This document shows, piece after piece, positions 15,518 through 21,700 of a stretch of DNA of 21,700 nucleotides; the first letter of the stretch is position 1, and each line of letters starts with the position of its first letter. Position numbers and translations under genes: made by a program. The stretch spans positions 1 to 21,700 of the forward strand of contig JBCCSZ010000113.1 of the NCBI GenBank assembly GCA_039199225.1. Direction: 5' to 3'. Source of the DNA: JBCCSZ01 sp039199225 (GTDB lineage Bacteria; Bacteroidota; Bacteroidia; Chitinophagales; Saprospiraceae). The notes beneath the pieces are model-generated. The model did not search any database. It saw nothing but the letters and a program-made list of their open reading frames with translations, and was not told the origin of the DNA.

Positions 15518-16417
15518 CTATTTTTTGAAGTATTCAAGGCAGCTTGTAAAAAAATCTTCACGCATTTTATCTTCGTCTATGTCTTTGTAGTAATATAGAT
15601 TGCGTTGGCCGTCTGCCGGAGCGGATTTGATTTGAACTTCTGTGGCCCATTCGGGATGAATGAGTGCTTGGACGATGGCTAGGTCCCAGATGGTTCGCTC
15701 ATGGCGGCCGCCGTCGAGGTGGTTGTCCCATCGTTGGACGAGAAAGTCAAGTATGGGATGCTGGCCTTTCAAGCGCTTGGCAGTTTCGGCATAGTCGAAG
15801 GTCATCTGGTTGGCTACGCTGACGGGAATGATGTGCATTTCTACGTCGGATTGCAGCATCACGTCTAGTGCCTGAACGTCCATCACGCAGTTGAAATCCT
15901 GTCGTTTGAGTATGTTTTTGTCAAAATCATAGGTGGTTCCCAACCAATATACCTTGATTCGAGGGGCGATGGATGGTTCGATCAATAATGCAGAAGCTAC
16001 GTTGGTCAGTGCACCGAGGGTAACGATGGGAATCTTTTGTTCGTCGGGCATCTGCTTGGCTTGCTGAATGATGTGGTAAGCGGCGGCTGAATATTGGGCA
16101 ATGTCTCCCCAATCGTAGAGGCGGTTGACTCCTCCTCTGTAACTTTTGACCTTATCGGCCATTTTCAAATAACCCAAAATTAATTGATTGAGCCGATAGC
16201 TTTCTTCCATAGAATGTTCGACTGTCCAATGGCTGGCTTGCCACTGGGTCGCATTGAGTGCCACGACCTCTAGCGAAGGTTCGATGAGTGCGCGAACAAT
16301 AGCATAAGGATCGTCCACTTCGTTGCCAGTATCGGCGTCGAGAATAATTTTAGTGGATTGGGCAGAGAGTAAAAAGGGTAGGAGGATGAGAGATAGGAGT
16401 AGGGTATTTTTATACAT
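15518..16417 (-). CDS. Exported nucleoside hydrolase (inosine-uridine preferring type)
   Basis: A 299-residue enzyme that would hydrolyse the N-glycosidic bond of ribonucleosides. The ATG at 16417 gives a signal peptide 'MYKNTLLLSLILLPFLLSAQ'; the upstream in-frame ATG at 16495 would bury it behind 26 residues. Immediately after cleavage comes the calcium-binding signature 'DADTGNEVDDPYA' (D27, D29, N32, D35, D36). 'VTLGALTNVASALL' matches the second conserved segment, and 'HERTIWDLAIVQALI' supplies the late conserved His and Asp. A secreted location suggests salvage of extracellular or periplasmic nucleosides rather than cytoplasmic recycling. No nucleoside transporter or nucleobase gene is adjacent. 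It stands alone, with gene-poor DNA on both sides. Substrate preference cannot be read from the sequence. Confidence 0.92.
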   Translation of the reverse strand: MYKNTLLLSLILLPFLLSAQSTKIILDADTGNEVDDPYAIVRALIEPSLEVVALNATQWQASHWTVEHSMEESYRLNQLILGYLKMADKVKSYRGGVNRLYDWGDIAQYSAAAYHIIQQAKQMPDEQKIPIVTLGALTNVASALLIEPSIAPRIKVYWLGTTYDFDKNILKRQDFNCVMDVQALDVMLQSDVEMHIIPVSVANQMTFDYAETAKRLKGQHPILDFLVQRWDNHLDGGRHERTIWDLAIVQALIHPEWATEVQIKSAPADGQRNLYYYKDIDEDKMREDFFTSCLEYFKK

Positions 16418-16729
16418 GATATTATTTGAACGTTGGTCTATGCGATGATAAGAAATTTTTCCGCAATGCAATAATTGTTTTCCCATTGAAGCCATTGGGC
16501 TAAACAGCTCTTAAGTTATAGATTCTATAGACAGATACTTGTTTCCACCAGCTCTAGCCATGGTAAGTTGCCTGACAACTGGGGCGGACACCTATTCTTG
16601 CACCGACGATCGCATTTTAGTTCCTTCAGGAGTCACTGTTGCCTTTAATGCATATTTCAGAAGTTTTCAAGCCGTTTGGGGTTTAGAGGGATAAGGCTCT
16701 TATCAACAAAGCATCCGTTTTGAAATAGC
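16418..16729. other. Gene-poor interval upstream of the nucleoside hydrolase
   Basis: About 310 bp without a supported gene. It should contain the promoter of the nucleoside hydrolase, but I find no TAnnTTTG box on the minus strand. A 44-codon plus-strand frame (16560-16694) is open but has no recognisable similarity, so I do not call it. Confidence 0.45.
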
Positions 16730-17215
16730 TCATGCGTCTTGTGAGGAAGATGGATGAGCTATTTTTTTCTGCATGCAAACGCTGTTTTCCACCTCTGCGT
16801 ATTGGCCGTAGTTGGGGATGCTTTGGTAGCCGCTTTTTTCATAAAGGCGAATGGCTGCCTTTTGGCGGATGCCTGTTTCGAGTATGCAAGTGTGAAAGCC
16901 CGACTCAACAGCCCATTGTTCCAAGGCTGTCAATATTTTCCCTGCAATGCCTCTGCCCCGGCATTCGGGTGTGACAAACATCCTTTTGACTTCTGTAACA
17001 CCTTCTTCATAAGCCTTGATGGCCCCGCAGCCGACTGCTTGCTGCCCCTCGTAGACCAAAACCACCTGATGGATGTGGTCGAGCTTGTTGTATTGGGCAT
17101 AAAAGTCGTGTTCATCGCCATCGGTAATTCGCAGATAAGCGTCCAATTGAGTGATGAGTCCCTGGAAATCTGGGTGCTGAGAATCGGTGCGAAGAAGGCG
17201 AAGCTGCTGAGACAT
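16730..17215 (-). CDS. GNAT-family N-acetyltransferase
   Basis: A 161-residue cytoplasmic acetyltransferase. The core shows strand 4 with 'VTEVKRMFVTPECRGRGIAG', in which RGRGIAG is the acetyl-CoA pyrophosphate loop (R/Q-x-x-G-x-G/A). It is followed by helix 3 'KILTALEQWAVESGF' and the strand 5/helix 4 unit 'CILETGIRQKAAIRLYEKSGY'. The N-terminal 'LDAYLRITDGDEHDFYAQYN' resembles a subgroup of small GNAT proteins common in Bacteroidota and Firmicutes. No substrate can be named. The gene is divergent from the small secreted protein at 17426 and not obviously in an operon. Confidence 0.92.
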   Translation of the reverse strand: MSQQLRLLRTDSQHPDFQGLITQLDAYLRITDGDEHDFYAQYNKLDHIHQVVLVYEGQQAVGCGAIKAYEEGVTEVKRMFVTPECRGRGIAGKILTALEQWAVESGFHTCILETGIRQKAAIRLYEKSGYQSIPNYGQYAEVENSVCMQKKIAHPSSSQDA

Positions 17216-17425
17216 AAGGGATCAATTTTCGGGCAGTATAAATATTTTTACGCACATCTGCCAAAGACGCTCAGCGGGTTTTTTTAACGAAGTAGAGAGA
17301 GGTGAAAGTCGTTCAAAATAAGTCATTATTTAATTTGTCTAGGCACTTGTGTACGAACTGCTTAACATATTTTGACCAATAAACGACATTTTGAGATCGT
17401 TGTATGAGCAAAATCCCTCAACTAT

Positions 17426-17821
17426 ATGAAAACCCTACCTATTTCCCTATTGCTTGTTTTGCCATTGATTGGATGGAGTCAGGAAGAAGATTACTGTCCT
17501 TGTATGGACTTTCGGAACGACTACAATAGAGTGGCAGACTACAGCAGTTCTGTGGAGCATTCAAGCAATCAATTTACCACTACTCAGCAAGTAGTACCCT
17601 TAAATCAGGCTTTTGGGATGTTTATTCCAGAGCTGCCACCTGAGCCGGCCGAGCCACCAGCAGAGGCATCAGCTGCCGAAGCGGAGCAAGCAGACAGGGT
17701 ACCCGAGCCTTCTTCCAGGCGCTCTGCAGTCAAGCGATCGAAGAAAAGAAAAAGAGGTCGGATAAAGGCCCGTAAGAAAGCACGGAAATACCGTGGGCAA
17801 TGCCCGATGTTTATGCCTTAA
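17426..17821 (+). CDS. Small secreted protein with acidic Pro-rich linker and strongly basic tail (unknown function)
   Basis: A 131-residue protein I do not recognise. A signal peptide 'MKTLPISLLLVLPLIGWSQ' is followed by a short domain with 'EEDYCPCMDF' (C24, C26) and Tyr/Asn/Ser-rich residues. About 68-96 is Pro/Glu/Ala-rich ('PELPPEPAEPPAEASAAEAE'). Residues 98-123 are extremely basic, with 17 Arg or Lys in 26 positions, and the end 'GQCPMFMP' adds a third cysteine. The clean signal peptide and the biased but organised composition argue for a real gene. The basic tail could bind polyanions such as nucleic acid, LPS or acidic exopolysaccharide; that is inference. The stop codon overlaps that of the convergent barrel gene in TTAA (17818-17821). 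Confidence 0.72.
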   Translation: MKTLPISLLLVLPLIGWSQEEDYCPCMDFRNDYNRVADYSSSVEHSSNQFTTTQQVVPLNQAFGMFIPELPPEPAEPPAEASAAEAEQADRVPEPSSRRSAVKRSKKRKRGRIKARKKARKYRGQCPMFMP

Positions 17822-18291
17822 AAACGAAAGAAGAATCCAACACTTCCCAAGAAATTTTCTGAGCCACTGAATACTTTTCGGAGGTTTGCTTCAACGGAGA
17901 AAGATTCTCCCAAGGCGTAAACACCACCAGCTCCTACGCTGACACCTGATTCAGAAGAGGTATCTCTTTCACCATTGAATTTGAATGTTTCTACTGCAAA
18001 GCTAAAGCCGATATTCGTTTGGAAGGACAAGCCCTTGTACAGGTGGTACTGCACCCGAGGACCCAAGTCAAATTGCGTAAAGCTGTAATCTTCAAAGCCG
18101 TCAAAGACCCTCGTGACGGTGAATTGGCCGGAGAACAATTTATTCACTTCTTGAATGGCCTTCAAATATATAGCAGGGTCTTTTGTGTTGAAGACATAGC
18201 TGGCGCCAGCGCCGATCGAGAACTGCGCATGTGCTTTAGGAAGCATCAAAAAGGTACAGAGAAAAGCGATGATAAAAATGGATTTTTTCAT
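17818..18291 (-). CDS. Small outer-membrane beta-barrel protein
   Basis: A 157-residue protein. The ATG at 18291 gives a signal peptide 'MKKSIFIIAFLCTFLMLPKA' continuing 'HAQ', much better than the upstream ATG at 18354. The mature part alternates hydrophobic and polar residues in about eight short strands ('FSIGAGASYVF', 'GQFTVTRVF', 'TQFDLGPRVQYHLYKGLSFQ', 'FSVEANLRKVF'), and it ends with Phe in 'VGFFFRF', as expected for BAM-inserted proteins. This fits the small eight-stranded OmpA/OmpW-like barrel group. There is no OmpA peptidoglycan domain. The gene lies 104 bp downstream of the HAD gene on the same strand, so it may have its own promoter. Confidence 0.82.
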   Translation of the reverse strand: MKKSIFIIAFLCTFLMLPKAHAQFSIGAGASYVFNTKDPAIYLKAIQEVNKLFSGQFTVTRVFDGFEDYSFTQFDLGPRVQYHLYKGLSFQTNIGFSFAVETFKFNGERDTSSESGVSVGAGGVYALGESFSVEANLRKVFSGSENFLGSVGFFFRF

Positions 18292-18395
18292 TTTCGTCGT
18301 TTTGGGAAAATTTCGCAAAAAGGTAGGACACAGGAGGGGCTGCCTAAAGTGCATCGAATACCATGCCGGTATGCGTAGGGGCGCTGGTTTTGAGA

Positions 18396-19028
18396 CTATC
18401 CGATGATTGCCTCTAATTCCTTGAAAGACTCAATGAAATGATCGGCTTGTTTGGAGCGTTCCTGCCCGAATTTGGCGATTTGAATGCTGACGAGTTGTAG
18501 TTCTTTGGCCGCTGTCAATTCAGAGCGTGGATTGTCGCCAATCACATAGACGGAAGATTTTTCGAACGGATGCCGTCTCAGGATGTCGGTAAAGATGCCT
18601 TTTTTGTACATTCGATCGGGCGCTAGGATGTCGTCGATGTGTATTTCTTCAAAATCAGGAGCGAGAGCGAGCGCTTGTATTTTGGCTTGTTGAAGCTTGA
18701 GGAATCCGGTGGTGACCAGCATTTTGGTATGGGGAAGTGCTTGTACAATCGGGTAGTCGTCGAAGGTTTGGATGTCCAGATTGAAATCGGCTTGCTGCAT
18801 GGCTTGGACGAAGCCGGAGTGGATGTCGGAGCCGAAGGCGTAGGTCTTTGCAACTTGGTCGAATGGATGCCGCCACAAATCAAAGAGAATTTGCTCCACC
18901 GTTTCTCCAGAATATTGCTGGTCGATCAATGGTCGGACCAGGTCTAGAACGCCTTGAATGGCAGACTGTGGGATGCTTCGGGTTTCGAAAAGGGTATCGT
19001 CCATGTCGAAGATCAAAAGCTTTTTCAT
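18396..19028 (-). CDS. HAD-superfamily hydrolase
   Basis: A 210-residue cytoplasmic phosphatase-like enzyme with all four HAD motifs. Motif I is 'LLIFDMDDTLFE' (nucleophile D8, acid/base D10), motif II is the Thr in 'MLVTTGFLKLQQAK', motif III is a Lys in 'YKKGIFTDILRR', and motif IV is 'VYVIGDNPRSELTAAKEL'. The helical cap lies between motifs I and II (about 16-85), making it a subclass I HAD. It follows the VOC gene by 43 bp on the same strand, so the two may be co-transcribed. Substrate unknown; many such proteins hydrolyse small phosphorylated metabolites such as phosphoglycolate or nucleotides. Confidence 0.9.
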   Translation of the reverse strand: MKKLLIFDMDDTLFETRSIPQSAIQGVLDLVRPLIDQQYSGETVEQILFDLWRHPFDQVAKTYAFGSDIHSGFVQAMQQADFNLDIQTFDDYPIVQALPHTKMLVTTGFLKLQQAKIQALALAPDFEEIHIDDILAPDRMYKKGIFTDILRRHPFEKSSVYVIGDNPRSELTAAKELQLVSIQIAKFGQERSKQADHFIESFKELEAIIG

Positions 19029-19071
19029 AGCTGAGGGTTAAAGGCCAACTGCGTTGGTAAGGGTGCGAAAA

Positions 19072-19470
19072 TTAAGATGTTGCAGGTTCGATCAAATCCC
19101 AGAGATTGCCGTAAAGGTCTTCAAATACTGCCACTTTACCATAGGAGTGTACCGCCGGTGGGCGTACAAAGCGAATGTCTTCAGCAGTCAGCCGTTCATA
19201 ATCCCGATCGAAATCATCCGTATACAGAAAAAGGAAGACTCGTCCACCCGTTTGATTACCAATTCGACTGGCCTGTTCTTCGCTGGCCGCCTTTGCCAAT
19301 AGCAAACAACATCCTGTGGCATCTCCCGGTGGCGCCACCAATACCCAGCGCTTACTTTCGCTCAGGCGGGTATCTTCTATGAGCTGGAATTGAAGCTTTT
19401 GGGTGTAAAACTCGATGGCCTCATCATAGTCTTTAACAACCAGTGCCATGTGCGCGATTCTTTGTTGCAT
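19072..19470 (-). CDS. VOC-family (glyoxalase/bleomycin-resistance-like) protein
   Basis: A 132-residue protein of the vicinal-oxygen-chelate fold, with two beta-alpha-beta-beta-beta modules. The first is 'IAHMALVVKDYDEAIEFYTQ' with a candidate metal His at residue 7; the second contains 'VFLFLYTDDFDRDYERLTAE' and ends 'KVAVFEDLYGNLWDLIEP', where Glu in 'DLIEP' is the usual last ligand. The ATG at 19470 starts the standard 'MQQRIAHMALVV'; the upstream ATG at 19608 adds 46 residues with no domain signal. Proteins with this 'FxDxxGNxWDLIE' ending are usually small-molecule lyases, dioxygenases or resistance proteins of unknown substrate. It is divergent from the OmpA gene and probably in an operon with the HAD gene. 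Confidence 0.9.
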   Translation of the reverse strand: MQQRIAHMALVVKDYDEAIEFYTQKLQFQLIEDTRLSESKRWVLVAPPGDATGCCLLLAKAASEEQASRIGNQTGGRVFLFLYTDDFDRDYERLTAEDIRFVRPPAVHSYGKVAVFEDLYGNLWDLIEPATS

Positions 19471-19643
19471 CAATCGTTTGTTATAAAAGTGGATCGGCAA
19501 GTTAATAAATTCAGCTTGCGATTCACAGCTTGAAAAAATGGGATTGCGATTTGGGTGGATAAAATTTTTTGTGGGCAACTGGTGTAATTTTTGTCGGATA
19601 CTACCCAATCCCCCTATACATTCTAAGCTAACCTTTGTAATCG
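19471..19643. promoter_or_regulatory. Divergent promoter region between the VOC and OmpA genes
   Basis: A 173-bp region holding the promoters of two divergent genes. On the plus strand TAACCTTTG, about 15 bp before the OmpA ATG, resembles the Bacteroidota -7 box but with one extra base in the spacer. I see no convincing -33 element on either strand. Confidence 0.3.
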
Positions 19644-20825
19644 ATGAAATTTTTCTACGTATCCATTCTCCTATGGGGAATGAGCTTCCTGGGCGAGCTA
19701 TCGGCTCAGGTAGACACCAGCCAATTCATGGCTACCAACCTAGTTCCCAACCCCGGCTTCGAAGACTTGCGCCGAGCATTGCCCCCCAACGACCTCGATG
19801 GCTCCCTAGCCTTCAGAAACAGCATCGCCAAGTGGGCCAGCCCGACAAAAGCAACACCCGATCTTCATTTTTTTGACTATGTGGAAGCTGCCGGCGAAGA
19901 TGCGCCCAGAAGCGGCAATGCTGTAGCAGCGATATTGACCCATAACCCGCGCTCGAAGCGCTCGCATACCTATCGGGAATACATCCAAACCAAACTAGAA
20001 AAGACCCTGACCAAGGGGCAGGAATACTATTTTGAAGTGTGGGTCAAGCGGGCCTCCAATGCGCAGATGGCTTCTAACAACATCGGGGTAATCGTGCGGC
20101 CAGACCCCATCATTCGGCAGGAGTGGCGGCCCATTTTGCACGTCCGGCCAGTGGTCGAGCAACGGCAGATCATCAATCGATACAAGCGCGAATGGATAAA
20201 GGTGTCGGGAACTTTTAAGGCGGCCGGTGGGGAGCGTTTTTTGATCATCGGAAATTTTCACAACAACCAGACAACGAAGCTTGTCGATGCAAGCGACCTG
20301 GGTAAGCAGTCTTTTCGCCAATCCTACTATTTGCTGGATGATGTAGGCTTGTACCAAAGTAAAACCCTTCCGCCACCCGAACCCGAGCCAGTATCCGAAG
20401 TGGAGACACTAGAAAACATGGTGGTACGTGTCGGACAAACCATCCAATTGGATCGCATCTATTTTGAGACGGCTAAATGGCGTTTGTTGTCTGCTTCCTT
20501 TGAGGAACTCAATCAGTTAGTGGGCTTGATGGCCAAGCGTCCTGGGATGAAAATTGCCATTCATGGGCATACGGACGACCGTGGCTCGGATGTCTACAAT
20601 CAGCAGTTGTCAGAAAATCGCGCCAAGGCAGTGCATCAATATTTACTGGAACACGGCATTCCACAAGAGCGCATTGGCTTTGAAGGCTTTGGCGAGTCGA
20701 CCCCTATTGCGAGTAACGACACGGCCGAAGGTAGACAGTTGAATCGCCGAGTAGAATTTACCGTATTGGAGTTTCGAGAGGAGGAAGGTTTAAAAATGGA
20801 AAATATTGCAACAGACGGGCATTAG
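19644..20825 (+). CDS. OmpA-family protein with N-terminal carbohydrate-binding-like domain
   Basis: A 393-residue exported protein. The signal peptide is 'MKFFYVSILLWGMSFLGELS' (then AQ). Residues about 30-238 begin with 'NLVPNPGFED' and end 'YYLLDDVGLYQ', the pattern of a galactose-binding-like jelly roll found in many Bacteroidota surface proteins. A short Pro/Glu linker ('TLPPPEPEPVSE', 241-252) leads to an OmpA domain (about 258-376) with 'LDRIYFETAKWRLL', 'IHGHTDDRGSDVYNQQLSEN', R326 and 'NRRVEF', keeping the Asp and Arg that hold diaminopimelate. It therefore probably binds peptidoglycan at its C-terminus and a glycan or protein partner at its N-terminus. There is no lipobox cysteine. 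A weak inverted repeat just downstream (TCGCAA 20826-20831, TTGCGA 20880-20885, then six T) might terminate it. Confidence 0.9.
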   Translation: MKFFYVSILLWGMSFLGELSAQVDTSQFMATNLVPNPGFEDLRRALPPNDLDGSLAFRNSIAKWASPTKATPDLHFFDYVEAAGEDAPRSGNAVAAILTHNPRSKRSHTYREYIQTKLEKTLTKGQEYYFEVWVKRASNAQMASNNIGVIVRPDPIIRQEWRPILHVRPVVEQRQIINRYKREWIKVSGTFKAAGGERFLIIGNFHNNQTTKLVDASDLGKQSFRQSYYLLDDVGLYQSKTLPPPEPEPVSEVETLENMVVRVGQTIQLDRIYFETAKWRLLSASFEELNQLVGLMAKRPGMKIAIHGHTDDRGSDVYNQQLSENRAKAVHQYLLEHGIPQERIGFEGFGESTPIASNDTAEGRQLNRRVEFTVLEFREEEGLKMENIATDGH

Positions 20826-21269
20826 TCGCAATGCTCAGATGCAGGGAATTTGGAACCTCAGTCGAAGCAGCAAATCACTTTGCGATGACTACTTTTTTGG
20901 AGGTGGGGTTCTTTGGTAGGTTGTGGGGTTACTTCCCAATACAAAAAGTGTACTTAATTGATAATCAATAATTTATGTTTATTAGGGTACAAATGGGGGT
21001 GAAAAGTGCTTCTTTTTGTTACTGCTGCTTATGTTACAATTGAAAATTAATCCAGTAGTTTCATATACACAGATGAATATGAATTTATTGCACAAAATAA
21101 AAATTCTCCTTTGGAGTAATATTTATAATACTTTTCGCTATTATTTATTACAAAATGGTTAAATGCTGTACAAGATGAGTAAGATAAATTGTTAGTGTCT
21201 AAATCAATAAGCCCCTAAAGCCCAATTACTCAGTATGAAAGATACAGAAAAGGCTCTTAAAGAAGAGCT
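20826..21269. other. AT-rich gene-poor stretch
   Basis: About 440 bp with no supported gene, clearly more AT-rich than the rest of the window from about 20940 on. It contains a perfect 6-bp inverted repeat ATTGAT-A-ATCAAT (20957-20969) and a 6-bp hairpin GCTCTT-AAAG-AAGAGC (21253-21268) followed by T-rich DNA. It leads into a broken transposase, so it may be remnant mobile-element DNA; I cannot identify an element boundary. Confidence 0.45.
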
Positions 21270-21627
21270 TTCCCATTATTTTATCGGGTAATCTCGACAA
21301 ATGAGTATGTAATTCTGATCAGCAGTTTTCGGTTGAAACATGCCACTTAGATGTATACTCAAAGATGGGTCATCGATGTATTTTTTGGCTGTTGTAAAAA
21401 ACGGGGTTTTTAATTTTGAAGACACTCATTTAACAAATCTGGACAGAATCAACACCCTGATATTTATTCTGGAAAAAGCCTTTATTTGGGCTCTGAAAAC
21501 CGGAGAGTTTCTCTTGGATAAAGGACATCAAATCCCTTTAAAAACTCTCAAAGACCGGAAAGCCAAATTATCAGCATCTTACGCTATGGACTTGATTATA
21601 TCCAACACAAACTGCTCAACTTTTTGA
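21270..21627 (+). pseudogene. C-terminal remnant of an IS4-type transposase, frameshifted
   Basis: Two frames together give the C-terminal part of a DDE transposase of the IS4 type. The first frame reads 'TNEYVILISSF', then a TAG at 21348-21350, then 'MYTQRWVIDVFFGCCKKRGF' (from 21351). The second frame, from about 21412, continues 'NFEDTHLTNLDRINTLIFIL', 'EKAFIWALKTGEF' and 'KDRKAKLSASYAMDLI', ending at 21627. This matches the family order Y-x-x-RW-x-I-(E/D)-x-x-F followed by GFNxEDTHLT and the 'AFxWAYKxG' helix; the family's catalytic Glu is replaced by Asp in 'WVID'. One extra T in the T run at 21407-21411 explains the frameshift. The N-terminal two thirds and left end are not recognisable. 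Confidence 0.72.
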
Positions 21628-21643
21628 GTTCATATTTTGAAAT

Positions 21644-21657
21644 AGGACTTGTGTCCT
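21644..21657. repeat. Short hairpin downstream of the transposase remnant
   Basis: AGGAC-TTGT-GTCCT is a perfect 5-bp inverted repeat 17 bp after the transposase stop. It could be part of an insertion-sequence end or a weak terminator; no matching left end was found in the window. Confidence 0.3.
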
Positions 21658-21700
21658 GTACTTAGCACAAATAATTTACGTAAATCTCAGACAATCTCGG

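Noticed and set aside
16560..16694. 44-codon plus-strand open frame starting with ATG
   Set aside because: It has no recognisable similarity, no signal peptide and no supporting context; frames of this length occur by chance.
17266..17287. Terminator-like CGCTCAGCG followed by seven T
   Set aside because: The possible stem is only three to four base pairs, and it lies upstream of both divergent genes rather than after a gene.

Overview
The window looks like chromosomal DNA of a Bacteroidota bacterium, most likely from the Saprospiria (Lewinella/Haliscomenobacter-like). The signs are SprB-type repeats in a very long secreted protein, a carboxypeptidase-regulatory/plug/beta-barrel outer-membrane protein of the Bacteroidota type, a GH77 enzyme carrying two CBM20 domains, signal peptides ending in '..SAQ', and no clear Shine-Dalgarno sequences. 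This placement is inferred from gene content; there is no rRNA or tRNA gene to anchor it. No prophage, CRISPR array or complete mobile element is visible.

Layout. 1-272: no convincing gene. 273-671 (+): small helical protein often named 'glyoxalase' in databases. 668-6013 (-): one-direction block, in transcription order a CBM20-GH77 4-alpha-glucanotransferase (probable GTG start), a Crp/Fnr-type regulator overlapping it by an ATGA junction, a 269-bp gap rich in palindromes, a CstB-like metallo-beta-lactamase/double-rhodanese fusion, and a thioredoxin. 6173-11051 (+): outer-membrane beta-barrel protein followed by an FtsX/MacB-type ABC permease with no ATPase beside it. 11072-15103 (-): 1343-residue envelope protein with propeller-like repeats, twelve SprB-type repeats and an OmpA domain. 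15185-15502 (-): possible frameshifted gene remnant. 15518-16417 (-): exported nucleoside hydrolase. 16730-17215 (-): GNAT acetyltransferase. 17426-17821 (+): secreted protein with an acidic Pro-rich linker and a strongly basic tail. 17818-18291 (-): small outer-membrane barrel. 18396-19470 (-): VOC protein followed by a HAD phosphatase. 19644-20825 (+): OmpA-family lipid-free envelope protein. 20826-21700: AT-rich, gene-poor, ending in a broken IS4-type transposase.

How it fits together. The clearest functional unit is 668-3308: regulator, persulfide dioxygenase/sulfurtransferase fusion and thioredoxin form a plausible reactive-sulfur detoxification cassette. The regulator has a cysteine cluster, so thiol-persulfide sensing is an attractive inference. 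Oddly, the regulator is translationally coupled to an alpha-glucan enzyme. Much of the rest is envelope biology: at least five products carry signal peptides or barrel/OmpA domains. The most unusual architecture is the SprB protein, where repeats alternate between two types with a nearly invariant 459-bp dyad and a strict split of cysteines between the two types.
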